Source: Armatimonadota bacterium (GTDB lineage: Bacteria; Armatimonadota; Fimbriimonadia; Fimbriimonadales; ATM1). From it: a stretch of 6,490 bases of DNA. The stretch lies in the NCBI GenBank assembly GCA_013816225.1, contig JACDEQ010000125.1:1-6490 (forward strand), in the 5' to 3' direction. Under the pieces are notes generated by a model. It made no database searches. It was not told where the DNA came from and saw only the letters and a program-made list of their open reading frames with translations. The stretch's first letter is position 1. Every line of letters starts with the position of its first letter. A program made the translations under genes and the position numbers. Shown piece by piece: positions 1 to 5,395 of this stretch.

Positions 1-652
1 GACCCCCATAGAGGAGCTTGACGTTGACCGGGTCGACTCCATCGCCCATTTGCATCAATGCGGCGATCGACCCGGTGTGCGTGCTGCCGGTTGCGCCGTA
101 GACGAGGGCGATCCCGTAGAGCAGAAAGCCGGATGCGAAAGCGCCGAGAAGGAAGTACTTCAGGGCCGATTCCTGAGACTTCCGCTCTTTCGAGCTCAGT
201 CCGGAGAGCACGTAGAGGGCGATCGAGAGCACCTCGAGCCCGAGAAAGATGACCAGCAGGTCGCGCGAAGTCGCCATAATCATGCCGCCGACCGCCGACC
301 AGATAACGAGAGGGTAGTACTCGCCGAACGGCACCCGCCTCTCCCGCAAGTATCCTTCACTGTAGAGAATCGTGATGAAGGTCACCGCGATCAGGGCGAT
401 CTGCATCACCTGCCCGAAACGGTCATTGATGAAGAGGCCGCCCAGGCTTTCGCTCGTCTGTCCCCAAATCGTGCCGACCAAGGCGGCCGAAATACCTAAG
501 CCAACCAAGCTCGTCAAGACGATAGCGTTGTTCGTCCTGCGCGGCCAGAGCATTTCGATGAACATCGCTGCCACGCCGGTCAGAAATACCGCGATGATCG
601 GATACATGGCGGGCCAGTCGAACGGAGCCGGAGTCGGGTTGAAGTTATTCAT
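1..652 (-). CDS. nuoN: NADH-quinone oxidoreductase subunit N, N-terminal part (runs off left edge)
   Basis: NuoN is one of the three antiporter-like membrane subunits of respiratory complex I, which couples NADH-to-quinone electron transfer to proton export across the inner membrane. Reading the minus strand from the ATG at 652-650 gives 217 codons with no stop before the window edge, so the C-terminal half is missing. The protein begins MNNFNPTPAP and shows successive hydrophobic helices. The antiporter domain follows, with GLEVLSIALYVLSG (Glu about residue 140) and ESALKYFLLGAFASG (Lys about residue 165). These match in order and spacing the conserved Glu and Lys of the NuoN proton channel. 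The start lies inside the end of the upstream URO-D-like gene (ATGAATAA overlap of 8 bases), which suggests translational coupling. No strong Shine-Dalgarno was seen. No nuoM precedes it here, although nuoM normally comes just before nuoN in nuo operons. Identification is firm; only the gene's end is unseen. Confidence 0.93.
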   Translation of the reverse strand, partial: MNNFNPTPAPFDWPAMYPIIAVFLTGVAAMFIEMLWPRRTNNAIVLTSLVGLGISAALVGTIWGQTSESLGGLFINDRFGQVMQIALIAVTFITILYSEGYLRERRVPFGEYYPLVIWSAVGGMIMATSRDLLVIFLGLEVLSIALYVLSGLSSKERKSQESALKYFLLGAFASGFLLYGIALVYGATGSTHTGSIAALMQMGDGVDPVNVKLLYGG

Positions 653-1409
653 GGGCAGCCGGGCTCGGGAGGTCTTGGGCCGCCTCGCTGACTACGCTGA
701 AATCATATTCGCTCAAATCGGAAACTTGGCCGCAGAAGATCAAGCCTGTGCCGCCGAAATCGTCCCAAAGCTTTCGGTGATCGCTTTCGAGGCCACAGGC
801 GAGCGCACCCTTTCGTACTTTGCGAACCTCGTGGGGCGAGATATGCGATCGTCCTTCATCCCATGAAAACGCCTGCGCAGGCAGGTCTGCCAAGACATCG
901 AGGAACATCTCCTCGCCGCCTTCGACATAAAGAACGTTGAGGCGGGCATCGGCGATGCTTTGGAGCAGTTCACGCTCCTTCTCCAGATAGAAGCCGCCGA
1001 ATTGCATCGGGCTGCTGAGTCCGGGATCGGCACCGAAGAGGCGGTAAAGCACGCCATCCGCCCCGCCTCGAAGAGCCGCCTGAAGGCTGCTCGCGACGCC
1101 TTGGGAATACGCGCCGAAAGCGGAACTGCCGTCGATCGGGCCGCGCGAGAACTCTTCGTTCAGGTCGACTCCCGCTTGCATCGCCTCTCCGAACGGGTTG
1201 CCAACCTCGACGAGGACTGCGACATCGGGAGCCTCGGCGAGCACTTGACCGCAGTCGATCGCGCTTTCGACCACCACGGCATCGGGCTTCCACTTCTTGG
1301 CGAAATCAGTAGCGGTTCGAGCGGAAGTTGCCGGGCTCCAGGCAAACCACGGTGCACGGTCCCCCGCTCCTCCTCGGGCCGCTGCTACGAGCCTCTCGCG
1401 GCTATCCAT
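645..1409 (-). CDS. Uroporphyrinogen-decarboxylase-like (URO-D superfamily) protein, short form
   Basis: This 254-residue protein opens with MDSRERLVAAARGGAGDRAP, the usual N-terminus of the URO-D superfamily, which includes HemE and the corrinoid methyltransferases MtaA/MtbA. Other superfamily-like stretches are GGADGVLYRLFGADPGLSSP (about 115-134), then QFGGFYLEKERELLQSIADA, and a segment (about 158-183) that aligns by eye with the family's 'H.CG...L......DAISWD' strand region and ends AQAFSWDEG. In that segment the family's His-x-Cys-Gly is replaced by YVEGG, so Zn/corrinoid-type chemistry looks unlikely. The length is well below the roughly 340 residues usual for HemE, so I do not call it HemE. 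A GGAG lies four bases before the ATG at 1409, and the N-terminal match supports that start. Its TAA overlaps the nuoN start, so the two genes are probably one transcript. Substrate and role are unknown. An alternative is a degenerate cobalamin-dependent methyltransferase relative. Confidence 0.72.
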   Translation of the reverse strand: MDSRERLVAAARGGAGDRAPWFAWSPATSARTATDFAKKWKPDAVVVESAIDCGQVLAEAPDVAVLVEVGNPFGEAMQAGVDLNEEFSRGPIDGSSAFGAYSQGVASSLQAALRGGADGVLYRLFGADPGLSSPMQFGGFYLEKERELLQSIADARLNVLYVEGGEEMFLDVLADLPAQAFSWDEGRSHISPHEVRKVRKGALACGLESDHRKLWDDFGGTGLIFCGQVSDLSEYDFSVVSEAAQDLPSPAAHE

Positions 1410-1453
1410 ACAACTCCGATTCGTGTCGCCGGCGCGCGCCCATTTCCCGGTCA

Positions 1454-1459
1454 GTTATA
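1454..1459 (-). promoter_or_regulatory. Possible -10 element for the URO-D-like/nuoN unit
   Basis: TATAAC on the minus strand lies about 45 bases upstream of the ATG at 1409, which would give a leader of roughly 40 bases. I see no convincing -35 hexamer at 16-18 bases and no extended TGn. This is a weak candidate based on one hexamer only. Confidence 0.25.
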
Positions 1460-1468
1460 CCGCACCGC

Positions 1469-1539
1469 GGCACCCCTGCTGGTAGAGCCGTCCCGCCGGA
1501 CGAAGGGAGCAAAGGGAATCCGGCGAGACGGCGGGTGCC
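1469..1539. repeat. Long two-part inverted repeat / hairpin in the gene-poor stretch
   Basis: Outer arms GGCACCC (1469-1475) and GGGTGCC (1533-1539) pair perfectly over 7 bp. Inside them, CCGTCCCGCCGGA (1488-1500) pairs with TCCGGCGAGACGG (1519-1531) over 13 positions with one mismatch, leaving an 18-base loop. One side carries a 12-base bulge (1476-1487) and the other a single base. No T-run follows on either strand, so it is not a classical intrinsic terminator. It lies about 60 bases upstream of the URO-D-like gene, just beyond the candidate -10. It could be a structured RNA, the end of a transcript from the right, a protein-binding site or a mobile-element remnant; the sequence does not decide. 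Confidence 0.6.
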
Positions 1540-1623
1540 CCTGAGATTGGACGATGAAGCTCTAGGCCCTCGGGCAGCCTTGCCTCCATTCCCAGGGTCG
1601 CATCGAAATCTGCGTTGAATGTC

Positions 1624-1684
1624 TGCCTTCGCGCGACAGAGCCTGCGCTCGACGGGGCAAACCCTGAGAATGGGCGCGAAGGCA
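1624..1684. repeat. Perfect 11-bp inverted repeat with 39-base loop
   Basis: TGCCTTCGCGC (1624-1634) and GCGCGAAGGCA (1674-1684) are exact reverse complements separated by 39 bases. The right arm ends 15 bases before the recognisable start of the methyltransferase remnant. The arms do not look like integron attC boxes, and no transposase is nearby. Possibilities are a regulator site or structured leader of the lost gene, or a small repeat element. The function is unknown. Confidence 0.55.
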
Positions 1685-1698
1685 AGTCGGCTGTCCGG

Positions 1699-1873
1699 AT
1701 CGTTATCGACCCATTTGCGGGAGTAATACGACGGGAGGATCGCCGAGGCCCTTGGACGGCGATGGCTCTCCCTTGAGCTAAACGAATCTTACGCGCGGGA
1801 CTCCCAGCTGCGGTTCCAAGATCTTGGGACGCTGTTCGACACCGAGCCGAAGTCGCAGGAGAGCCTGTTCTAG
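1699..1873 (+). pseudogene. C-terminal remnant of a site-specific DNA methyltransferase, frameshifted
   Basis: The plus strand first reads IVIDPFAG (1699-1722), the start of the S-adenosylmethionine-binding motif I (DPFxGSGTT) of beta/gamma-type amino-DNA methyltransferases. A shift by one missing base gives NTTG in the next frame (1725-1736). A second missing base leads into IAEALGRRWLSLELNESYAR (from 1739), followed by DSQLRFQDL and a short tail ending SQESLF at tandem TAG TAG (1871-1876). The phrase 'A..LGRRW.S.ELNE.YA..S.LRF' after DPFAGSGTTG is characteristic of the C-terminal end of these enzymes (N6-adenine or N4-cytosine), where motif I lies late in the protein. Only about 58 codons are left. 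No matching sequence was found upstream in any plus-strand frame, so the target-recognition and catalytic parts are absent. I judge it a decayed fragment of a restriction-modification or orphan methylase gene. Two assembly indels are possible but would not restore the missing N-terminal part. Confidence 0.75.
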
Positions 1874-1878
1874 TAGCG

Positions 1879-1898
1879 AGCCGGGCCTTACGCCGGCT
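1879..1898 (-). terminator. Hairpin at the 3' end of the DUF5916 gene, possible terminator
   Basis: On the minus strand the end of the gene runs into AGCCGG, an 8-base loop and CCGGCT (plus-strand arms 1879-1884 and 1893-1898), so the stem begins within the TAG stop codon (1897-1899). It is GC-rich and correctly placed for ending this transcript, but no run of T follows. It may therefore be a weak or Rho-assisted terminator, or just a 3'-end stabilising hairpin. Confidence 0.4.
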
Positions 1899-3864
1899 AC
1901 AACTTGATGCTCAACGGTGTGACTACCTTGAGCACGACTTTGGTCTCGAAGCTGTTGGCTCGGGGGTCTCCGATGATCAGGTAGTACTCAGTTCCGAGGT
2001 TTCCGGATTGCCGGAAAGCAACGTACCAGTTGACGCCTTGGTCTCCGACGATCGCGCGGCCGGAGACGGAACGAAATTCGGAGAGCTCGTACGTCATCCC
2101 GAGGATGTGCTGAAACTCGTTCTGGCCGGTTTCGCGGACGAACTGCAGCGCGGCGGAAGTAGTCAGCCGATTGGGAAAGCGGTAGGTCGCCGACAGGGCA
2201 ACGTCGTGGTAGTCCTGGCCCTCGACCTCGCCAACGTTGCCACCCACTTGTATGCGGTGATTGGGGTCATCGGAGGGGTAGCCGATGCCGAAACCCGCGA
2301 CGCGCACGATGTCGCCTTCGAAATTGAAGTTCTCGAAATCGACACCATAGAAGAGGCCGTTTTGTTGGGAAAAGCTGATCGAGGCCGCCTGGCCCTTTTC
2401 GAAAACTCCCTTGCCGTTCTCCTTCAGCCTGTCGACGACTTCCGCGTCAATCTCGAAATGCCTGAAAGGGCCGGAACGCCACTCTTTCTCGTACCCCGCG
2501 AACATCGAAAAACCGTGAAAGCCCTTCCGAGGGGCGAACCCCAGCCGTGGGAGGAAGTCCTCGCTGATCCGTTGCCAACCGCCGAAAGCGAAGAGGCTGC
2601 CGTCGGAATAAAAGAGGTCCGCGTCGAGGCGTGAGCCCATACCGACGAGCTCGTCGTCCGTTTGGCTGAAGATCAATGAGCTGCCCCAACGAGGGCCTTC
2701 GTAAAACGCGTCGACTCCGTATGCGTGGTTTTGTCCTTCTGCGTCGTCGAAACCAACGTAGCCGGCGGTCATAGAGGCGCGCGGCCCGAACGTCTTGCGG
2801 TAGCGAAAGACGCCGGCGGTCTCCTCGCCGAGCCTGCCGGTAACCAGCGCGCCGAAGGAATCGTTGGTCGTGATTTGGCCGAAACCCTTCGCGCCGAAAT
2901 CGATCTGGCCGATCCGTTGCGGAGCGAACAGGCGGGCCGACATTCCGCCGATGTTGAAGAAGCTCGAGCCTTCGACGAAAAACGGCCTTCGCTCATCGGC
3001 AAGCCGTTCGAAACGCGAGAACTCGATTCCCAGGACGGCGCTCTCAATATTCGCGAAGTCGGGATTGATCGTGGCGAGCGTCGTTATCTGAGATCCCACT
3101 TGGTAGCGGAGGTCGACGCCCGTGTTGAATATGTGTCCGTCCTCGGCGAGCCCTGCTACTTGATAAGGAAGCGCCTGGATCACGCTTCCTGTTTGAATTG
3201 CTGGAACCTTTACGTCCTTCCAAATGCCGCTGAGTTCGAAGCGTTCCTGGGTGCCGAGGTTCGCCCAGAAGAGCTTCTGCTGTTTTCGCGCCACGTACCT
3301 TACGAAGTTGAACGTCAAGTTCCTCGTGCCGGCTGCGGGGAGCCGTAGGATGCGCCAGGGGATTCGGATTTCGACTTCGTAGCCGCTTGCGGTCGCTTTG
3401 CCGGCAGCTTCCCAGTCGCCCTCCCACTCACGCTTGGCTGCTCGTCCGCCTGCGAAATCTGCCCGAGCCGCTCCGCGCGGGTTGACTTCGAACTCGCTGA
3501 AGTCCTCCTCGCGGAACGTGCCATACGGATTGATGACGACCACGATCTTGTCGTCACCCTCCATGTGGGCGCCACGCCGATACTCGGACATGCGGATTAG
3601 ATTCGGTGAGGGGTCCATCGCCTTGACCGCAAAATAGATGTTGCTTGAGTCGTAGCCGGCGAGGACCTTGGTGTCGAACTCGGTTTCCTTGCCGGTAACC
3701 GGGTCGACAAAGCCGCCCGACTCCGCCGCTTCGGCCCATTCGCCTTCCGAAATTACGCCGTCGATGACCGGTGGTTTAGTGAGTTCCTTGCCGGGAATCT
3801 CGCGGTTTTGGGCCAACGAAAGCGTCGCGACGAGGGTCAGGATCATCGAAAGGGAAAAGCGCAC
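1897..3864 (-). CDS. Secreted CBM9-like / DUF5916 protein with predicted C-terminal beta-barrel
   Basis: A GTG at 3864 gives a 655-residue protein starting MRFSLSMILTLVATLSLA, a good Sec signal peptide cleaved before Gln. An N-terminal carbohydrate-binding-family-9-like (DOMON-type) sandwich follows (about 31-190), with PPVIDGVISEGEWAEA, a run of beta strands including AGYDSSNIYFAVKAMD, and EVEIRIPWRIL. The rest matches the DUF5916 pattern, with INPDFANIES (about 266-275) and RRPFFVEGSSFF (about 292-303). Alternating aromatic strands up to the end suggest a membrane barrel. In known family members these proteins are exported and often sit in the outer membrane; their substrates are mostly unknown. 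The open frame extends in-frame to a GTG/ATG at 3948/3945, but that would add a 28-residue basic tail before the signal peptide and overlap ppk2 by 77 bases, so I prefer 3864. An ATG at 3846 is also possible. It follows ppk2 by 7 bases on the same strand, so the two are probably co-transcribed. The last residue is Leu rather than the Phe typical of outer-membrane barrels. Confidence 0.85.
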   Translation of the reverse strand: MRFSLSMILTLVATLSLAQNREIPGKELTKPPVIDGVISEGEWAEAAESGGFVDPVTGKETEFDTKVLAGYDSSNIYFAVKAMDPSPNLIRMSEYRRGAHMEGDDKIVVVINPYGTFREEDFSEFEVNPRGAARADFAGGRAAKREWEGDWEAAGKATASGYEVEIRIPWRILRLPAAGTRNLTFNFVRYVARKQQKLFWANLGTQERFELSGIWKDVKVPAIQTGSVIQALPYQVAGLAEDGHIFNTGVDLRYQVGSQITTLATINPDFANIESAVLGIEFSRFERLADERRPFFVEGSSFFNIGGMSARLFAPQRIGQIDFGAKGFGQITTNDSFGALVTGRLGEETAGVFRYRKTFGPRASMTAGYVGFDDAEGQNHAYGVDAFYEGPRWGSSLIFSQTDDELVGMGSRLDADLFYSDGSLFAFGGWQRISEDFLPRLGFAPRKGFHGFSMFAGYEKEWRSGPFRHFEIDAEVVDRLKENGKGVFEKGQAASISFSQQNGLFYGVDFENFNFEGDIVRVAGFGIGYPSDDPNHRIQVGGNVGEVEGQDYHDVALSATYRFPNRLTTSAALQFVRETGQNEFQHILGMTYELSEFRSVSGRAIVGDQGVNWYVAFRQSGNLGTEYYLIIGDPRANSFETKVVLKVVTPLSIKL

Positions 3865-3880
3865 GCAGTGCTTACTGCGT
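3863..3880 (-). promoter_or_regulatory. Hairpin spanning the ppk2 stop and the DUF5916 start
   Basis: ACGCAGT (3863-3869) and ACTGCGT (3874-3880) form a perfect 7-bp stem with a 4-base loop. In the minus-strand mRNA the ppk2 UAA lies at the loop, and the preferred GTG start of the next gene begins at the far foot of the stem. A short pyrimidine run (CTTTTCCCTTT) follows on the mRNA side. It could mask the GTG until ribosomes finishing ppk2 open it, giving translational coupling, or act as a weak attenuator. Both readings are inference from the pairing. Confidence 0.45.
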
Positions 3881-4702
3881 TGCTGCCGGATCGGTTCCAA
3901 TCTCAAGTGCTTTCCGGTATTCGCCGAGTTCAGCTTTACGCTCATCACCGACGGCTTGCAGATGGTCGAGCCAGCCTTTCCTGTGGGTCCGGAGCGCTTC
4001 GACGATCGTCTTCAGGATCACGTAGTCTCGGTACCACTTGCGGTCCGCCGGCACCACGTGCCAAGGGGCGTGATCTTTCGAGCATTTGTCGAGAACGTCT
4101 TGGTAGGCAACGGTGTACGCACCCCAGTATTCGCGCTCCTTCCAATCACCGACCGACAGCTTCCAAGATTTCTCGACCTCTTGCTCGCGGGCGAGCAGCC
4201 TTTCTTCCTGCTCCTCCTTCGAAATGCAGAGCATAAACTTCAGGATGATCGTGTCGTTGGCGGCGAGTAGCTTCTCGAAGCCGTTGATGTCTTCGTACCG
4301 TTTCGACCACACCTCCTCGGGAGCGAGGTTGTGCACGCGGACGATAAGGACGTCTTCGTAATGCGAGCGGTTGAAGATCGTCATCGAACCTTTGCGCGGC
4401 GTCTGTGCGTGGACCCTCCATAGGTAATCGTGTGCCAGCTCCTCCTCGGTCGGCACCTTGAAGGAGGCGACGCGGCAGCTCTGGCCGTTTACGAATTTCA
4501 AGATTGTGCGAATAGTGCCGTCTTTGCCGCTCGTGTCTCGTCCCTGTAGGACGACGAGCAACGAGTGCCGGTCAGCATAGAAGAGTAGGTCTTCGAGTTC
4601 GTCGAGCTCCTTGCCCATTTCTTCGACTTTGGCATGCGCTTCCTCTTTGGTCATTCCCCCGTCTTGGCGGGTTTGGAAGCTCGCAAGGTCGATGCGATTC
4701 AT
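3872..4702 (-). CDS. ppk2: Polyphosphate:nucleotide phosphotransferase, PPK2 family
   Basis: PPK2 enzymes transfer phosphate between inorganic polyphosphate and nucleotides in the cytoplasm, making NDP or NTP from NMP or NDP depending on class. From the ATG at 4702 the protein has 276 residues, a normal PPK2 length. It contains Walker A GRDTSGKDGT (54-63, Lys60), then SCRVASFKVPTEEELAHDYL (76-95), the Walker-B-like NRSHYEDVL (111-119), an Arg/Lys-rich lid around ERLLAREQEVEKSWK (167-181), and the highly conserved APWHVVPADRKWYRDYV (212-228). The 'SFKVPTEEELAHDYLWRVH' and 'NRSHYEDVL' phrases are those of the group that includes class III (AMP- and ADP-phosphorylating) enzymes; class cannot be settled by eye. 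The frame stays open to an ATG at 4804, but the extra 34 residues are Pro/Ser-rich, unlike the family, and would overlap the divergent efp promoter. I see no strong Shine-Dalgarno at either start. The gene leads into the DUF5916 gene. Confidence 0.92.
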   Translation of the reverse strand: MNRIDLASFQTRQDGGMTKEEAHAKVEEMGKELDELEDLLFYADRHSLLVVLQGRDTSGKDGTIRTILKFVNGQSCRVASFKVPTEEELAHDYLWRVHAQTPRKGSMTIFNRSHYEDVLIVRVHNLAPEEVWSKRYEDINGFEKLLAANDTIILKFMLCISKEEQEERLLAREQEVEKSWKLSVGDWKEREYWGAYTVAYQDVLDKCSKDHAPWHVVPADRKWYRDYVILKTIVEALRTHRKGWLDHLQAVGDERKAELGEYRKALEIGTDPAATQ

Positions 4703-4781
4703 GGGGCTTAGGCTACCCAAGGGTGGATGTGGGTTAGTGGACTGAGCGGACGGAACGGATGCATCGAACTGAAGCCCGTCT

Positions 4782-4789
4782 GCTATAAT
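4782..4789 (+). promoter_or_regulatory. Extended -10 promoter for efp
   Basis: TGCTATAAT (4781-4789) is a consensus extended -10 (TGn plus TATAAT). It predicts a transcription start near 4796 and a leader of about 25 bases before the efp TTG. The -35 region at the expected spacing has no good TTGACA match, as is common for extended -10 promoters. The placement also argues against the long ppk2 start at 4804, since that coding sequence would cover this element. Confidence 0.7.
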
Positions 4790-4821
4790 TCGGTCGCATT
4801 TCAACGAACGGGGACACTCAC

Positions 4822-5391
4822 TTGGCGATCGACACCAGCAGCTTCAAAAACGGAATGAACATCTATCTCGAAGGTGAGGTCTATACCATCGTCGAGTTTC
4901 AGCACGTCAAGCCCGGGAAGGGCGCCGCGTTCGTGCGCACCAAACTAAGAAAACTCAGGACCGGCCAGAACATCGAGAAGACCTTCCGGGCGGGCGAAAA
5001 AGTGGACCCCGCGTTCGTGGAAAGGCGGAAGCTTCAATACCTCTACAAAGCCGGCGACGAGGTCGTCGTTATGGACATCCAGGACTATGAGCAGCACCAC
5101 TATCCGCTGTCCTACATGGGCGACGGCGCAAAATACCTGACCGAAGGCATGGAAGTATCGGCCATGGCCGTGGATGGCGAAGTCTGGGGCTTGGAGATAC
5201 CCAACTTCGTCGAGCTCGCCGTTTCCGAGACCGATCCTGCCTTCAAAGGCGACACAGTGAGCGGAGGCTCTAAGCCTGCCACGATGGAGGGCGGCGCCAT
5301 CGTGAGCGTGCCGTTTCACATCAACCCGGGCGACATCCTCAAGATCGATACGCGAACCGATACTTACTTGGAGCGCGTCAAAACGGCGTAG
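4822..5391 (+). CDS. efp: Translation elongation factor P
   Basis: EF-P binds between the ribosomal P and E sites and relieves stalling at consecutive prolines. The 189 residues match the full family length and three-barrel plan: a KOW-like N-terminal domain (about 3-60), a central OB domain (about 66-125), and a C-terminal OB domain (about 128-185) with VSGGSKPATMEGGAIVSVPF and the near-universal ending KIDTRTDTYLERV. The tip loop VKPGKGAAFVRTKLR carries Lys33 where the family's modified residue sits; beta-lysylation by EpmA is possible but no modification gene is in the window. The start is TTG, supported by GGGGA (4810-4814) seven bases upstream and by MAIDTSSFKNGM fitting the EF-P N-terminus; the next ATG (4855) would remove the first strand. 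The next gene begins 4 bases after the stop. Confidence 0.97.
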   Translation: MAIDTSSFKNGMNIYLEGEVYTIVEFQHVKPGKGAAFVRTKLRKLRTGQNIEKTFRAGEKVDPAFVERRKLQYLYKAGDEVVVMDIQDYEQHHYPLSYMGDGAKYLTEGMEVSAMAVDGEVWGLEIPNFVELAVSETDPAFKGDTVSGGSKPATMEGGAIVSVPFHINPGDILKIDTRTDTYLERVKTA

Positions 5392-5395
5392 GCCA

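Larger units (their letters stand above)
1410..1896. other. 487-base stretch without an intact gene
   Basis: Besides the two inverted repeats, the methyltransferase remnant and the 3'-end hairpin listed separately, I find no tRNA cloverleaf, no known riboswitch and no credible small gene here. The longest open frame inside it (1455-1685, minus, 76 codons) has no recognisable content and overlaps both repeats. The span 1540-1623 shows nothing. Confidence 0.6.

Noticed and set aside
50..866. Plus-strand open frames at the left end.
   Set aside because: They are antisense shadows of nuoN and the URO-D-like gene, both supported by family motifs on the minus strand.
1403..1444. Small upstream frame (ATG at 1444, minus, 13 codons) overlapping the URO-D-like start.
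   Set aside because: There is no ribosome binding site and no peptide pattern of an attenuator; too short to support.
1469..1542. tRNA-like element: 7-bp acceptor-like arms and a GGTAGAGC resembling a D-arm.
   Set aside because: The interior forms one long hairpin. There is no T-arm with a TTCGA-type loop next to the 3' arm, no anticodon arm, and the D-like part does not pair.
1530..1560. TPP-riboswitch-like words (GGGTGCC followed by CTGAGAT).
   Set aside because: The spacing is wrong, and the later ACCTGAT and GCGNAGGGA parts of the THI element are absent.
1624..1684. Integron attC site.
   Set aside because: No GTTRRRY/RYYYAAC boxes at the ends and no integrase or cassette pattern nearby.
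1455..1685. 76-codon minus-strand open frame.
   Set aside because: No recognisable domain or ribosome binding site. It overlaps both inverted repeats and the edge of the methyltransferase remnant, and GC-rich DNA yields such frames by chance.
2008..3348. Plus-strand open frames of about 200 codons opposite the DUF5916 gene.
   Set aside because: They mirror the codon pattern of the minus-strand gene, whose family motifs and signal peptide are clear. The plus-strand translations show no domain.
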